A DNA stretch of 64,000 bases from JBHELQ01 sp046262995 (GTDB lineage Bacteria > Actinomycetota > Thermoleophilia > Solirubrobacterales > Thermoleophilaceae), in the NCBI GenBank assembly GCA_046262995.1, contig JBHELQ010000122.1, positions 1 through 64,000 on the forward strand. The letters are read 5' to 3'. The position numbers were made by a program, and so were the translations under genes. Shown one piece after another: positions 52,072 to 61,628 of this stretch (position 1 is the first letter of the stretch; each line of letters opens with the position of its first letter). The notes below the pieces were generated by a model that worked only from the letters and a program-made list of their open reading frames with translations, was not told the origin of the DNA and made no database searches.

Positions 52072-52683
52072 ATGTCTCGCCTGATCGACAGCCTGGAGCG
52101 CGCGCAGCTTCGACGGGTGCCGGCCTTCGCCGCCGGTGACCGCGTGCGCGTGCACTTCCAGGTCGTCGAGGGCGAACGGCGCCGGACCCAGGTGTTCGAG
52201 GGCATCGTGCTGAAGCGCCAGGGCAGCGGCGCCCGCGAGACCTTCACCGTGCGAAAGCAGTCCTTCGGCGTCGGGGTCGAGCGCACCTTTCCCCTGCACT
52301 CCCCGAAGATCGAGCAGGTCGAGATCGCCAGCAGGGGCGACGTCCGCCGGGCGAAGCTGTACTACCTGCGGGACCGCGTTGGTCGCGGCGCCAGGGTGCG
52401 CGAGCGGCGCTACGTGGCGGGGGAGGAGCCGGAGGTCCAGGCGGGCGTGATGCCCCAGGACGAGGACGCGCTCAGGCCCGGCGAGGAGGAGCTCGCCGAG
52501 ACGGAGGCCGCCGAGGAGGAGGCCGCCGAGGCCGAGCCGCAGCCGCAGGCCGAGGGCGAGACCGGCTCCGAGACGCAGGCCGAGGGCGATGGGGCAGCGG
52601 AGGGGGGCGGGCCGGAGGCGCCGGCCGCCGAGGAGACGCCGGCCGAACAGGGCTCCGAGAGGGCCCCCGAGGACGAGTCGTAG
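52072..52683 (+). CDS. rplS: 50S ribosomal protein L19 with long acidic extension
   Basis: Residues 1-113 are a normal L19 ([70 protein letters not shown]). Residues 114-203 are an extra tail of Glu, Ala, Pro and Gly with almost no basic residues, nearly doubling the protein. L19 normally ends near residue 115. The tail is in frame with no sign of a frameshift. ATG at 52072 gives the family start. Confidence 0.93.
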   Translation: MSRLIDSLERAQLRRVPAFAAGDRVRVHFQVVEGERRRTQVFEGIVLKRQGSGARETFTVRKQSFGVGVERTFPLHSPKIEQVEIASRGDVRRAKLYYLRDRVGRGARVRERRYVAGEEPEVQAGVMPQDEDALRPGEEELAETEAAEEEAAEAEPQPQAEGETGSETQAEGDGAAEGGGPEAPAAEETPAEQGSERAPEDES

Positions 52684-53300
52684 CCGGGAAGAAGCACACC
52701 GCTCGCGGCTCGCTCATCGAGCTGGTCACGATCGTCGCCGTCGCGCTCGGCCTCGCGCTCGGCATCCAGGCTTTCCTCGTCAAGCCGTTCCGCATCCCGA
52801 GCGAGTCGATGGTGCCGACGCTGGACATCGGTCAGCGCGTGCTCGTGGACCGCGTCAACTACCGCTTCGGACGGCCCGACCGAGGAGACGTCGTGGTCTT
52901 CAAGCCCCCCAGGGGCGCGGACAGCCACGGGGGCGAGGAGTGCGGGGTTCGTCGCCCGCAGGACTCCCCCTGTCCCAGGGGGACCCGCCAGCGATCGGAC
53001 ACGAACTTCATCAAGCGCATCGTGGCCGTGGGTGGGGACCGGCTGAAGGTCGTCGACAATCACGTCTACATAGACGGCAAGCGGCAGAAGGAGTCCTTCA
53101 TCAAGCGCGGCACCGAGTGCGCGGCGCCCCTCTGCAACCTCCCTCACGAGATACGGATCCCGAAGGGGTACTACTTCATGATGGGCGACAACCGGGGGGA
53201 GAGCGACGACAGCCGCGCGTGGGGTCCCGTTCCCAAGAAGTGGCTGATCGGGAAGGCATTCGCCACCTACTGGCCGCCCCGCCGCATCGGCGTCCTCTAG
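52680..53300 (+). CDS. lepB: signal peptidase I (start codon uncertain)
   Basis: Signal peptidase I cleaves secretory signal peptides outside the membrane. Visible are a transmembrane helix ([20 protein letters not shown]), the catalytic Ser in [10 protein letters not shown], the catalytic Lys in [12 protein letters not shown] and the [12 protein letters not shown] box. The first ATG in frame (52809) falls one codon after the catalytic Ser, so it cannot be the start, and no ATG, GTG or TTG lies upstream. Possible starts are CTG at 52722, ATC at 52716 or GTA at 52680; the last has GAGGA six bases before it and overlaps the rplS stop. I give the longest reading (206 residues). Confidence 0.85.
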   Translation, partial: VAGKKHTARGSLIELVTIVAVALGLALGIQAFLVKPFRIPSESMVPTLDIGQRVLVDRVNYRFGRPDRGDVVVFKPPRGADSHGGEECGVRRPQDSPCPRGTRQRSDTNFIKRIVAVGGDRLKVVDNHVYIDGKRQKESFIKRGTECAAPLCNLPHEIRIPKGYYFMMGDNRGESDDSRAWGPVPKKWLIGKAFATYWPPRRIGVL

Positions 53301-53346
53301 CGGCGCAATTTCCGGCCTTGCCGCCGACGGCCGCCGCGGGCAACCG

Positions 53347-53352
53347 TATGAT
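53347..53352 (+). promoter_or_regulatory. candidate -10 box of rnhB (leaderless type)
   Basis: TATGAT ends 8 bases before the GTG at 53361; it is one of the closest to the TATAAT consensus in the window. Confidence 0.6.
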
Positions 53353-53360
53353 CGCCCGAG

Positions 53361-54074
53361 GTGGAGCCGGCACAGGTAGCAGAGCCTGGCGCGCAGGCGG
53401 GCGAGGTACGGCGGCGGAGGGCCCGCAGCGCCCGCCGCACGGGCCGCCGGCTGTTCGCGTTCGACCGCTCGCTCGGGTGCCGCTTCGTCGCCGGGGCGGA
53501 TGAGGCCGGGCGCGGCTCGCTCGCGGGGCCCCTGGTCGCCGCGGCGGTGCTCTTCGATCTCGAGCGGCTCAGGCTGTCCGATCGCCGTGCCCTCTCCCGC
53601 CTGAACGATTCGAAGCAGCACACGCCAGAGGCGCGCGAGGAGCTGTACCCGCTCGTGCTGCGGGCGGCGGCCCGCTCCATGGTCGTCTCCAGGTGCGTGC
53701 GAGGCATCGACTCGCGCGGTCTGCACGTGACGAACCTGGACGCGCTGAGAGCAGCCCTGCGCGGGGTGGCTTGCGTAGAGACCGTCTGCCTCGTCGACGG
53801 TTTCTCGCTGCCTGGTCTCGGCCTCGATCAGCGGGCCGTGATCGACGGCGACTGCCGCAGCGCCGCGATCGCCGCGGCCTCGGTGCTCGCGAAGGTCACG
53901 CGGGACCGCTACATGCGCCGGGCCGCCGAGCGCCACCCCGGGTGGGAGTTCGAGACCAATGTGGGCTACTCGACCCCCGAGCACCGCAGCGCCATCCGCG
54001 AGCGCGGCATCTCGCCGCTGCATCGGATGTCGTTCCAGTCGATCGCCTACCAGCAGCTCGCCCTCGAGGGCTGA
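53361..54074 (+). CDS. rnhB: ribonuclease HII
   Basis: RNase HII removes ribonucleotides from DNA. The 237-residue protein has the active-site ADEAGRGSLAGPLVAAAV (Asp47, Glu48), CLVDGF, DGDCRSAAIAAASVLAKVTRDRYM and the C-terminal GYSTPEHRSAI. The first 30 residues are Arg-rich. It converges on yraN with 6 bases between the stops. Confidence 0.95.
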   Translation: MEPAQVAEPGAQAGEVRRRRARSARRTGRRLFAFDRSLGCRFVAGADEAGRGSLAGPLVAAAVLFDLERLRLSDRRALSRLNDSKQHTPEAREELYPLVLRAAARSMVVSRCVRGIDSRGLHVTNLDALRAALRGVACVETVCLVDGFSLPGLGLDQRAVIDGDCRSAAIAAASVLAKVTRDRYMRRAAERHPGWEFETNVGYSTPEHRSAIRERGISPLHRMSFQSIAYQQLALEG

Positions 54075-54080
54075 GCGGCG

Positions 54081-54467
54081 CTAGAACGCCCCCTCGAGGT
54101 GCTCGAGGGCGCGTAGCCGCCCGTCGGCGTCGAGCTCCACTCCGATCGCGTCGAAGCGGAGCTCGGGAGCGTGCCGCCCGACCCTGCCGCCCCGTTCGGC
54201 GAGCCACTGCCGAGCGAGCCGTCGGACCTGGCGGCGCTTCCTCCCGTCGACGCCCGTGAGCGGTCCGAACGGCCCCGGGGGACCGCGGCACAGGCGTGTC
54301 TTGACCTCACAGAAGACCAGGCAGCCCCGGTCGCGCGCCACGATGTCGAGCTCTCCGAAGCGGGTGCGGAAGTTAGCGTCGAGGAGCTCGTAGCCGCGCG
54401 CGGACAGGTGCCGGCGGGCGAGCCGCTCGCCGAGCTGGCCACGGCGCCTGCGCGGGTCCTCGCTCAT
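54081..54467 (-). CDS. UPF0102/YraN endonuclease-like protein
   Basis: A 128-residue protein of the YraN family with a restriction-endonuclease-like core: GERLARRHLSARGYELLDANFRTRFGELDIVARD and VFCEVKTR (the E-x-K pair). Family function is not established, though it usually sits beside rnhB and comM as here. The ATG at 54467, with a TAGCGT box 7 bases upstream, is preferred to a start 60 bases earlier. Confidence 0.85.
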   Translation of the reverse strand: MSEDPRRRRGQLGERLARRHLSARGYELLDANFRTRFGELDIVARDRGCLVFCEVKTRLCRGPPGPFGPLTGVDGRKRRQVRRLARQWLAERGGRVGRHAPELRFDAIGVELDADGRLRALEHLEGAF

Positions 54468-54474
54468 GCGGCCC

Positions 54475-54480
54475 ACGCTA
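54475..54480 (-). promoter_or_regulatory. candidate -10 box of yraN (leaderless type)
   Basis: TAGCGT on the minus strand ends 7 bases before the ATG at 54467. Confidence 0.5.
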
Positions 54481-54593
54481 GGGAGCGGTGTCAAACGGCG
54501 GGGTTGCGCATGTGACGATTCGCCCACGCGCGCCGGCGGTACGCGGCGTCCACATCGTTACCGTGGGGCCCCCACGCGTAACCAGGGCACGCG

Positions 54594-54599
54594 TAGCGT
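54594..54599 (+). promoter_or_regulatory. candidate -10 box of comM (leaderless type)
   Basis: TAGCGT, identical to the divergent yraN box, ends 8 bases before the ATG at 54608 and supports that start over an ATG-like codon 120 bases upstream. Confidence 0.55.
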
Positions 54600-54607
54600 C
54601 GGCCGGC

Positions 54608-56119
54608 ATGCTCGCGAGCGTCGCCACCTTCGCCATCGAGGGAGTCGGAAGCCGAGAGGTGACCGTCGAGGTCGACGTCCGAGCCGGCCTGCCGGTCCTC
54701 ACCCTCGTCGGCCTGCCGGACCGGGCTGTGCGCGAGTCGCGGGAGCGGGTGCGCGCGGCGCTCCTGAACTCGGGCCTCGAGTTTCCGATGAAGCGGCTGA
54801 CGGTGAACCTCGCGCCCGCTCACGTGCAGAAGACGGGGCCGAGCTTCGACCTCGGGATCGCGGTGGCGCTGCTGGCGGCGAGCGATCAGATTCCGGCTGC
54901 CGCGCTCCGGGCGTGCGCGGTGTTCGGCGAGCTGTCCCTGAGCGGCGGGCTGCGGCCATGCCGCGGGGCGCTCGGCGCCTCGCTCGGTGCGCGGACGGCC
55001 GGTTACCGCCGCCTGATCGTGCCGCCGGAGAACGCGGCCGAGGCAGCGCTCGTGGACACGATCGAGGTGCTCGCGGCGCCGGACCTGACGCGCATCGCGG
55101 AGCTCTTTCGCGGGCGGTGGACGCCGGACCCGGCCCGGCCGCACGCGACTGGGACGGAGTCGGGAAGCTTGCCCGACCTCGCCGACGTTCGCGGGCAGGA
55201 GGACGCCAAGCGGGCGCTCGAGATCGCCGCGGCGGGCGGCCACAACCTGCTGATGATCGGCCCGCCCGGGGCGGGGAAGACGATGCTGGCCCGCCGGCTC
55301 CCCGGCATCCTCCCCCCGCCCACGTTCGAGGAAGCGCTGGAGATAACGCAGGTGCGGAGCGTGGCGGGGCTCGGCGACGGGAGCCTGGCGAGCGATCGCC
55401 CGTTCCGCTCTCCTCACCACACGATCTCCCCGCAGGGCCTCGTCGGCGGCGGCTCCACGCCACGTGCGGGAGAGATCACCCTGGCGCACCGGGGCGTGCT
55501 GTTCCTGGACGAGTTGACCGAGTTCGGTCGTCCGGCGCTCGACGCGCTTCGCCAGCCGCTCGAGGAGGGCCGCGTGGAGATCACCCGAGGGCAACGCTGG
55601 CTCGAGTTCCCGGCGAGCTTCATGCTCGTCGCCGCGTGCAACCCGTGCCCCTGCGGAGCGGCGTCGGGCAGCTGTAGCTGCGATGCCGGCGCGCTGGCGC
55701 GATACGCGCGCAGGCTTAGCGGGCCGCTGCTCGACCGCGTCGACCTGGTCTGCCAGGTGGGCGCTCTGCCGGCGGAGGAGCTGGCGCGACCTGGCTCGGG
55801 CACCGCGTCCGCCGGCGTGCGCGAGCGCGTGGTGGCCGCTCGTGCCAGTCAGGGCGAGCGGCTCCGGGGCCTCGCCGCCTCTTGCAACGGGGAACTGGAC
55901 GCGGCGGCGACGAGGGAGCGCCTGCGGCTCCGCGTGGGTACGCGCAGGACGCTCGTAAGGGGGGCGGTCCGCGCCGCTCTGAGCGGCCGCGGCTATGACC
56001 GCGTGCTGCGTGTCGCCCGCACCATCGCCGACCTGGACGGGAGGAAGTCGGTCATGGCTCGCGACCTCGAGGAGGCGCTCGGCTATCGACTTGCCCCGAC
56101 GGCGAGCGCGGCGGCATGA
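54608..56119 (+). CDS. comM: magnesium chelatase-like ATPase ComM (YifB)
   Basis: ComM is a hexameric helicase that extends branch migration during natural transformation. The 503-residue protein has the N-terminal ChlI-like fold (VGLPDRAVRESRERVRAAL, KRLTVNLAPA), Walker A MIGPPGAGKTMLARR (near 218), PFRSPHHTIS, Walker B GVLFLDELTEF and a CNPCPCGAASGSCSCD zinc-like Cys cluster before the C-terminal helical domain. It ends in an ATGA overlap with dprA. Confidence 0.94.
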   Translation: MLASVATFAIEGVGSREVTVEVDVRAGLPVLTLVGLPDRAVRESRERVRAALLNSGLEFPMKRLTVNLAPAHVQKTGPSFDLGIAVALLAASDQIPAAALRACAVFGELSLSGGLRPCRGALGASLGARTAGYRRLIVPPENAAEAALVDTIEVLAAPDLTRIAELFRGRWTPDPARPHATGTESGSLPDLADVRGQEDAKRALEIAAAGGHNLLMIGPPGAGKTMLARRLPGILPPPTFEEALEITQVRSVAGLGDGSLASDRPFRSPHHTISPQGLVGGGSTPRAGEITLAHRGVLFLDELTEFGRPALDALRQPLEEGRVEITRGQRWLEFPASFMLVAACNPCPCGAASGSCSCDAGALARYARRLSGPLLDRVDLVCQVGALPAEELARPGSGTASAGVRERVVAARASQGERLRGLAASCNGELDAAATRERLRLRVGTRRTLVRGAVRAALSGRGYDRVLRVARTIADLDGRKSVMARDLEEALGYRLAPTASAAA

Positions 56120-57234
56120 CCGCCTGCGACAGCTGTCTGCGCCGGGCATATCTCGTGGCGTTCCTGGCTCCGCGGATCGCGGGACTGCTCGACAGCCCGC
56201 GTCGCCGGACGCGGGCTCTGCTGGCCCTGCCCGACCAGGAGCTGGTGGCCGCCGTCGGCCGGCCTGAGGACCCCGGCGCGGAGGACTTCCTCGAGCGGTT
56301 CGAGCCACGGGAGGCCAGGAGCGAGCTCGAGGACGCGGCGGTCGTGGCGATCTGCCGCCACGAGAGCGACTATCCGAGCGGTCTCCGCGAGCTCCCCGAC
56401 GCGCCGCCGGTGATCTTCAGCGTGGGGAGGTCGCGACGCCTTCGGGAGCTCGAGGAGACGCCCGCGGTCACGCTCGTCGGCGCCCGGCGCGCCTCGCCGT
56501 ACGGGCTAGAGGTCGCGTACGCCCTTGGACGCGGGGCGGCCGCGGCCGGGGTGCCGGTGATCAGCGGCCTCGCACTCGGCGTCGATGCGTCGGCCCATCG
56601 CGGCTGCGTCCACGCGGGCGGTCTTCCCGTGGCGGTGCTCGCCGGCGGTCCGGACGTCGCCAGTCCCCGCCGCAACGCGCGCCTGTACCGGCGCGTCCGC
56701 GAGCTGGGGATCGTGATCTCCGAGGCACCGCCCGGGCGGCGTGCCCTGCGCTGGAGCTTCCCCGCGCGCAACCGGCTGATGGCGGGCCTCGGCGCGCTGA
56801 CGATCGTCGTCGAGGCCGCCGATCCGTCCGGGTCGCTGATCAGCGCCGAGTTCGCGCAGGACCTGGGTCGCGCGGTCGGCGCGGTGCCGGGCAGGATCAC
56901 CTCGCGCATGTCCGCGGGAAGCAACGGTCTGCTTCGCGACGGAGCCTGCGTCATCACATCGCCACAGGACCTGCTCGACGAGTTGTTCGGCCCTGGCGCC
57001 CGGCAGCTGGGCTCCGAAGCGGACCCGTTGCCCGGGGACCCGCGACTGCGTCCTCTGCTGGAGGCGATCGAGGGCGGGGCTGACCCGCACACCGCCGGGG
57101 GCGAGGCCGGGCTCTCGGCGGCGGAGGTGCGCGCTGGGCTCGCCAGGCTCGAGACGGACGGCTGGATCGTGCGCGTCGGCCTGGCGGGCTTCGAGCGGGC
57201 CGCCCACCCGCGGAGTCGGGGGGTGAGCCGCTAG
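56116..57234 (+). CDS. dprA: DNA-processing protein DprA
   Basis: DprA loads RecA on incoming single-stranded DNA. The 372-residue protein has a variable N-terminal SAM-like region with CDSC near the start, the Rossmann-type core VTLVGARRASPYG, ISGLALGVDASAHRGCV, FPARNRLMAGL and GSLISAEFA, and a C-terminal winged-helix (about 300-365). It is coupled to comM. Its presence with comM hints at competence, but no uptake (comEA/EC) gene is in the window. Confidence 0.94.
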   Translation: MTACDSCLRRAYLVAFLAPRIAGLLDSPRRRTRALLALPDQELVAAVGRPEDPGAEDFLERFEPREARSELEDAAVVAICRHESDYPSGLRELPDAPPVIFSVGRSRRLRELEETPAVTLVGARRASPYGLEVAYALGRGAAAAGVPVISGLALGVDASAHRGCVHAGGLPVAVLAGGPDVASPRRNARLYRRVRELGIVISEAPPGRRALRWSFPARNRLMAGLGALTIVVEAADPSGSLISAEFAQDLGRAVGAVPGRITSRMSAGSNGLLRDGACVITSPQDLLDELFGPGARQLGSEADPLPGDPRLRPLLEAIEGGADPHTAGGEAGLSAAEVRAGLARLETDGWIVRVGLAGFERAAHPRSRGVSR

Positions 57235-57237
57235 CTT
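57232..57237 (+). promoter_or_regulatory. candidate -10 box of thiD (leaderless type)
   Basis: GCTAGCTT; TAGCTT ends 6 bases before the GTG at 57244 (an ATG six bases further is the alternative start). The TAG is also the dprA stop. Confidence 0.5.
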
Positions 57238-57243
57238 CAGGCG

Positions 57244-58056
57244 GTGGACATGAGACCGGCCAGAGTGCTCGCCATCGCGGGCTCGGACTCGGGCGGCGGC
57301 GCCGGCATCCAGGCGGACCTGAAGGCGATCGCGCGCTGCGGCGCCCACGGCATGACGGCGATCACGGCTGTGACCGCGCAGAACACGCGCGCCGTGACCG
57401 GCGTCTATCCGCTCCCGCCGGAGGCGATCCTGGAGCAGGTGCGCGCGGTGGCCGAAGACATCGGGGTCGACGCCGTCAAGGTCGGCATGCTCGGAACCGT
57501 CGGGACGATCGACGCCGTGGCAAAAGCCCTCGACCTGGTTGGGGACGCTCCCGTCGTGCTGGACCCGGTAATGGTCGCGGAGTCCGGGGCGCGCCTGCTC
57601 GACGACGACGCGGTCGACGCACTCGGCCGGCGCCTGCTGCCTCGCGCCGCAGTCGTGACCCCGAACGTGCCCGAGGCCGGCGTGCTCGTGGAGGGGACGG
57701 CCGGCGAGCCGGAGCAGCTCGCACGCGCCCTGCACCGACGCGGCCCGGGCGCGGTCGTCGTTACCGGGGGCCACCGCGACGGCGCGATCGACCTCTTCTT
57801 CGACGGCCGGCGCCTGGTGGAGATCCCCGGCGAGCGATACCCCGACGGCGCCGCGCACGGCTCCGGCTGCACCCACTCCTCGGTGCTCGCGGTCGGTCTC
57901 GCGCAGGGCCTCGAACCGCTGGAAGCTGCCCGGCTCGCCAAGCGGGTCGCCTCCGACGCGGTCAGGGACGGCCTGCGCGCCCTCGGTGAGGGCGCCGGGC
58001 CGGTGGACGTGTTCGGCCCCAGCCGGCGCCGGGCCCGGGCCGAACGCATGCCATAA
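57244..58056 (+). CDS. thiD: hydroxymethylpyrimidine/phosphomethylpyrimidine kinase
   Basis: ThiD phosphorylates HMP and HMP-P for thiamine synthesis. The 270-residue ribokinase-fold protein has [48 protein letters not shown] and the anion-hole [13 protein letters not shown]. No other thi gene and no thiamine riboswitch is visible nearby. Confidence 0.94.
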   Translation: MDMRPARVLAIAGSDSGGGAGIQADLKAIARCGAHGMTAITAVTAQNTRAVTGVYPLPPEAILEQVRAVAEDIGVDAVKVGMLGTVGTIDAVAKALDLVGDAPVVLDPVMVAESGARLLDDDAVDALGRRLLPRAAVVTPNVPEAGVLVEGTAGEPEQLARALHRRGPGAVVVTGGHRDGAIDLFFDGRRLVEIPGERYPDGAAHGSGCTHSSVLAVGLAQGLEPLEAARLAKRVASDAVRDGLRALGEGAGPVDVFGPSRRRARAERMP

Positions 58057-58057
58057 T
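58052..58057 (+). promoter_or_regulatory. candidate -10 box of the 83-residue hypothetical gene
   Basis: CATAAT, close to TATAAT, ends 9 bases before the ATG at 58067 and overlaps the thiD stop codon. Confidence 0.5.
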
Positions 58058-58066
58058 CGCTCGCCC

Positions 58067-58318
58067 ATGCTCAGGTTCCTGCGCATGAAGCCGGGCTACG
58101 GCGAGGTGCTGCTCGCAGAGGGCGATCCCAGCGCGCGCCAGGACGAGGAGCGGCTGGTGCGGGAGTTCCGTCGCCAGCTCGACGAGGGCATGTGGGCCGC
58201 GGTGCCGACGACCCACCGGACGAGCGGTCGTCGCGAGGCGGAGCTGATCAGGGAGTTCGCGGACATCCCGGCCGACGCCGAGCGCGTGATCTTCTTCCCG
58301 CGCGCCGCGGGCGGCTGA
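58067..58318 (+). CDS. small conserved-looking hypothetical protein
   Basis: An 83-residue protein that I do not recognise. It starts MLRFLRMKPGYGEVLLAEGDPSARQDEERLVREFRRQLDEGMWA, is rich in Arg and Glu, has no membrane segment and ends IFFPRAAGG. Codon use matches the neighbours and it has its own -10-like box, so I consider it real. It lies 16 bases before another hypothetical gene and may form an operon with it and ilvD. Confidence 0.6.
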   Translation: MLRFLRMKPGYGEVLLAEGDPSARQDEERLVREFRRQLDEGMWAAVPTTHRTSGRREAELIREFADIPADAERVIFFPRAAGG

Positions 58319-58334
58319 GCAGCGGGCGGCGACG

Positions 58335-58940
58335 GTGCTGCTGGCGCTGCTCGCCCTGTCGCTGATCGCGCTGGCGCTGGCGTTGCCCAGCGCGGCCCGG
58401 GCGGCGGGACGCGTCCGCAAGCGCCGTGCGCGTCCACGGCGTGGGCTGGAGCCCGGCCTTCCCCTGTACGACCCCGGCCGCGAGCGGCGCGCCGAGCAGC
58501 GCGCGCGGGAGCTGTTGCGCTCGTGCGTCAACGAGGAGGAATGGGCGATGTACCGCGACCTGGGCTTCATTCGCGTGTCCGGACGTCACGCGAGGAGGAG
58601 CGCGGATGCCGCTGCCGGGTCGTCGTATGCCTACCTCGTCTACCCGCACAAGCCGCTCGTTGCCTTCGTGCCCGAGACGGGCAGGCTGCTGAGCGAATAC
58701 TGCGTCGAGTTCCCGGACCTCACCGGCGCCGGCCCGAGGGCGCGGCTGCCCGCGTCCGATGACGTGCTCGCCAAGTGGATGGCGCTGACTTCCTCCGAGG
58801 AGCGCGTGATCCGGCGCGCCAACATGCACCTGGTCGGGCGCCAGCTCGATCCGGCTCGGGTCCGGCGCGACCTCTGGCGCCTCGCCGAGTGGGAGCGCAG
58901 ACGCGGGCGGCGCAGCGGGCTGAGTGCGCAGACCCCGTGA
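58335..58940 (+). CDS. membrane-anchored hypothetical protein
   Basis: A 201-residue protein that I do not recognise. An N-terminal hydrophobic helix (1-24, very Leu/Ala-rich) is followed by a basic RKRRARPRR stretch, so it is probably anchored with the rest inside. The soluble part has [17 protein letters not shown] and [31 protein letters not shown]. It starts at a GTG and overlaps ilvD in GTGA, which argues for co-expression. Confidence 0.65.
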   Translation: MLLALLALSLIALALALPSAARAAGRVRKRRARPRRGLEPGLPLYDPGRERRAEQRARELLRSCVNEEEWAMYRDLGFIRVSGRHARRSADAAAGSSYAYLVYPHKPLVAFVPETGRLLSEYCVEFPDLTGAGPRARLPASDDVLAKWMALTSSEERVIRRANMHLVGRQLDPARVRRDLWRLAEWERRRGRRSGLSAQTP

Positions 58941-60610
58941 GCGCAGATCCCCGCAGTAGAAGCCGGGCCATCCTCGACGGCCCGGAGCGGGCCCCGGCGC
59001 GCGCATACCTGAAGGGCATCGGCTACGACGAGGAGGCGCTCAGCCGGCCCCTCGTGGGAATCGCCAACACCTGGACGGAGACGATGCCCTGCAACTTCCA
59101 CCTCCGCCGGCTGGCGGAGAAGGTGAAGGAAGGCGTTCGGGCCGCGGGCGGCACGCCGATGGAGTTCAACACCGTGGCGATCTCGGACGGGATCACCATG
59201 GGCACGGAGGGCATGAAGACCTCGCTCGTATCGCGAGAGCTGATCGCCGACTCGATCGAGCTCGTCGCCCGGGGTCATATGTTCGACGCCGTCGTGGCGC
59301 TCTCGGGCTGCGACAAGACGATTCCGGGCTGCGTCATGGCGCTCGCCCGGCTCGACGTTCCGAGCGTGATGCTCTACGGCGGCTCGATCGCCCCCGGGAG
59401 CTTTCGCGGCAAGGATGTGACGATCCAGGACGTGTTCGAGGCCGTGGGCGCGCACGCCGCCGGTGAGATGACGGATGCCGACCTGGAGGAGCTCGAGGGC
59501 GTCGCGTCGCCAGGCTCCGGCGCCTGCGGCGGCCAGTACACCGCCAACACGATGGCGATGGTGTTCGAGGTCCTCGGGATCTCCGCCGTGGGGAGCTCGA
59601 TGGTCCCCGCCGAGGACGGGAAGAAGGGCAAGGTCGCGGCCGAGGTGGGGGCGCTCGTGATGGAGGTCCTGGAGCAGGACCGCCGACCCAGCCGGATCAT
59701 CACCAGGGAGTCGCTCGAGAACTCGATCGCGGCGGTGGCGATGTCAGGTGGATCGACGAACGCGGTCCTGCATCTGCTGGCGGTCGCGAACGAGGCGGGG
59801 GTGCCGCTGGCGATCGACGACTTCGACCGCATCGCATGGCGGACTCCGTTGCTCGCCGACCTGAAGCCGGCTGGCCGCTTCGTCGCTCCGGATCTGTTCC
59901 GGGCGGGCGGCGTTCCGGTGCTGGTGCAGCGACTGCAGGAGGCTGGGCTTCTGAACGAAGAGGCGGAGACGGTCACCGGGCAGACGATCGGCCAGATCGC
60001 GGAGGCCGCCCGCGAAGCGGAGGGCCAGGAGGTGGTGCGCCGCTTGGACGACCCGCTCAAGCCCACCGGCGGCTTCGCGATCCTGCGCGGCAACCTGGCC
60101 CCGGACGGCTGCGTCGTGAAGCTCGCCGGCCACGAGCGCGTCGAGCACAGCGGCCCTGCGCGGGTCTTCGAGTCGGAGGAGGAAGCCTTCGCCGCCGTCA
60201 AGGCCAAGTCGATCGAGCCCGGCGAGGTCGTTGTGATCCGAAACGAGGGACCGGCGGGCGGCCCCGGAATGCGCGAGATGCTCGGCGTGACCGCGGCTCT
60301 CGTCGGCGAGGGCCTGGGCGACTCGGTGGCCCTCCTGACGGACGGGCGCTTCTCGGGCGCGACCCACGGCTTCATGGCGGGTCACGTGGCCCCGGAGGCG
60401 CCGCGCGGAGGCCCGATCGCCGCGGTCAGGGACGGCGACACGATCGTCTTCGACGTGCCGGCCCGTGAGCTGCGGGTTGAGCTCTCTGACGAGGAGCTGC
60501 GGGAGCGGCTGTCCGCCTACGAGCCGCCGCCGCCGAAGTACGACTCGGGCGTGCTCGGCAAGTACGCCCGCCACGTGGGCTCGGCCGCCCAGGGCGCCCT
60601 CACCTCCTAG
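58937..60610 (+). CDS. ilvD: dihydroxy-acid dehydratase
   Basis: IlvD catalyses the dehydration step of valine, isoleucine and pantothenate synthesis. The 557-residue protein has the three cluster cysteines Cys52 (MPCNFH), Cys125 (SGCDKT) and Cys197 ([13 protein letters not shown]). This three-Cys pattern fits the [2Fe-2S] class. [13 protein letters not shown] and [21 protein letters not shown] are also diagnostic. The GTG inside the previous stop gives the canonical start. No other ilv gene is adjacent. Confidence 0.95.
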   Translation: MSADPRSRSRAILDGPERAPARAYLKGIGYDEEALSRPLVGIANTWTETMPCNFHLRRLAEKVKEGVRAAGGTPMEFNTVAISDGITMGTEGMKTSLVSRELIADSIELVARGHMFDAVVALSGCDKTIPGCVMALARLDVPSVMLYGGSIAPGSFRGKDVTIQDVFEAVGAHAAGEMTDADLEELEGVASPGSGACGGQYTANTMAMVFEVLGISAVGSSMVPAEDGKKGKVAAEVGALVMEVLEQDRRPSRIITRESLENSIAAVAMSGGSTNAVLHLLAVANEAGVPLAIDDFDRIAWRTPLLADLKPAGRFVAPDLFRAGGVPVLVQRLQEAGLLNEEAETVTGQTIGQIAEAAREAEGQEVVRRLDDPLKPTGGFAILRGNLAPDGCVVKLAGHERVEHSGPARVFESEEEAFAAVKAKSIEPGEVVVIRNEGPAGGPGMREMLGVTAALVGEGLGDSVALLTDGRFSGATHGFMAGHVAPEAPRGGPIAAVRDGDTIVFDVPARELRVELSDEELRERLSAYEPPPPKYDSGVLGKYARHVGSAAQGALTS

Positions 60611-60620
60611 CGGCCGGCGC

Positions 60621-61589
60621 TCAGGCTTCCTGGCTCTGTGCCTCGGCCGGCTCGCGGTCCTCCGCGGGCCCGGTCTCGGAGAGGAAGTCGAGCAGCAGGT
60701 CGTTGAAGGTTCGCGGGCGCTCCGCCATCGGCACGTGGCCGGTGTCGTCCATCACGACCTTGCGCGAGTCCTCGATCAGCCGCTCGAACTCCTGCGCGTC
60801 CCGAACCGGGATGACGGTGTCGTTCTCGCCCCACACGATGAGCGTGGGGACCGAGATCTCGTCGAGCCGGTCGCGGTAGTCGTACTCGAGCGACGCCTTC
60901 AGGGCATCATTGAAGCCGGGCTTGCCCGCCCCCTTCATGAAGCCCTCCCAGACCAGGTCGGCGGCGAGCTTGCTGGGATGACGTGCCACGAACAGAAGCG
61001 CGGCGTGACGGGTAACCCGCCGCCGGGCCATCTGCCGGTGGCGGGCCGCCGTATAGGAGGCGACCGCCGCCGCGACGCGGCCGACGGTCAGTGTGGGGGC
61101 GCGCGACGCGCTCGCGCTGCTGATGCCCGCCGCGGATACCAGCACCAGCCGCTCGACGAGCTCGGGGAACTGGATCGCCACCTCCGAGGCGATGAAACCG
61201 CCCATCGAGTTGCCGACCAGATGCGCGCGCTCGATGCCCACGTGCCGGCAGAGCGCCCGCACGCAGCGTCCGTAGCCTGAGATCGAGATCTCGTCCGGGG
61301 GCATCTTCGACAGCCCGAAGCCGGGCAGGTCGAGAGCGATCACGCGGCGCTCCTGCCCTATGCGGGGGATGTTCTCGAGCCAGTTCTGCCATTGGCCGCC
61401 GAGCCCGTGCACCAGCACGACGGGCGTGCCCTCCCCCGAGCCGAAGTCGACGTAGTTCACGCGCCGGCCCTCGATCTCGGCCTCATGCAGGTGGCTGAGC
61501 CAGTCGACCGCCCGCCAGCTCGGCTCTGCGCTCTGGCCGTATTCCTCGTCGGCGCGCTTCGCGTGCCACGGAGCCGTCGGCCTGGCCAT
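60621..61589 (-). CDS. alpha/beta-fold hydrolase
   Basis: A 322-residue hydrolase with oxyanion-hole VLVHGLGGQWQNW, nucleophile elbow LVGNSMGGFIASE, acid in WGENDTVIPV and catalytic His in DTGHVPMAERP. The lid domain (about 175-245) is basic. It resembles esterases and meta-cleavage-product hydrolases; the substrate is unknown. It converges with ilvD (10 bases between stops) and is divergent from the 5'-nucleotidase-like gene, with only 39 bases for both promoters. Confidence 0.85.
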   Translation of the reverse strand: MARPTAPWHAKRADEEYGQSAEPSWRAVDWLSHLHEAEIEGRRVNYVDFGSGEGTPVVLVHGLGGQWQNWLENIPRIGQERRVIALDLPGFGLSKMPPDEISISGYGRCVRALCRHVGIERAHLVGNSMGGFIASEVAIQFPELVERLVLVSAAGISSASASRAPTLTVGRVAAAVASYTAARHRQMARRRVTRHAALLFVARHPSKLAADLVWEGFMKGAGKPGFNDALKASLEYDYRDRLDEISVPTLIVWGENDTVIPVRDAQEFERLIEDSRKVVMDDTGHVPMAERPRTFNDLLLDFLSETGPAEDREPAEAQSQEA

Positions 61590-61616
61590 GCGGGGGGAAC
61601 CCTCTGCCACGACGCT

Positions 61617-61622
61617 TAGGGT
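61617..61622 (+). promoter_or_regulatory. candidate -10 box of the nucleotidase-like gene (leaderless type)
   Basis: TAGGGT ends 6 bases before the GTG at 61629. Confidence 0.5.
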
Positions 61623-61628
61623 AAAGCC

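Noticed and set aside
57100..57243. Thiamine (TPP) riboswitch upstream of thiD
   Set aside because: No THI-box segments are seen and dprA coding sequence runs to within 9 bases of the thiD start.
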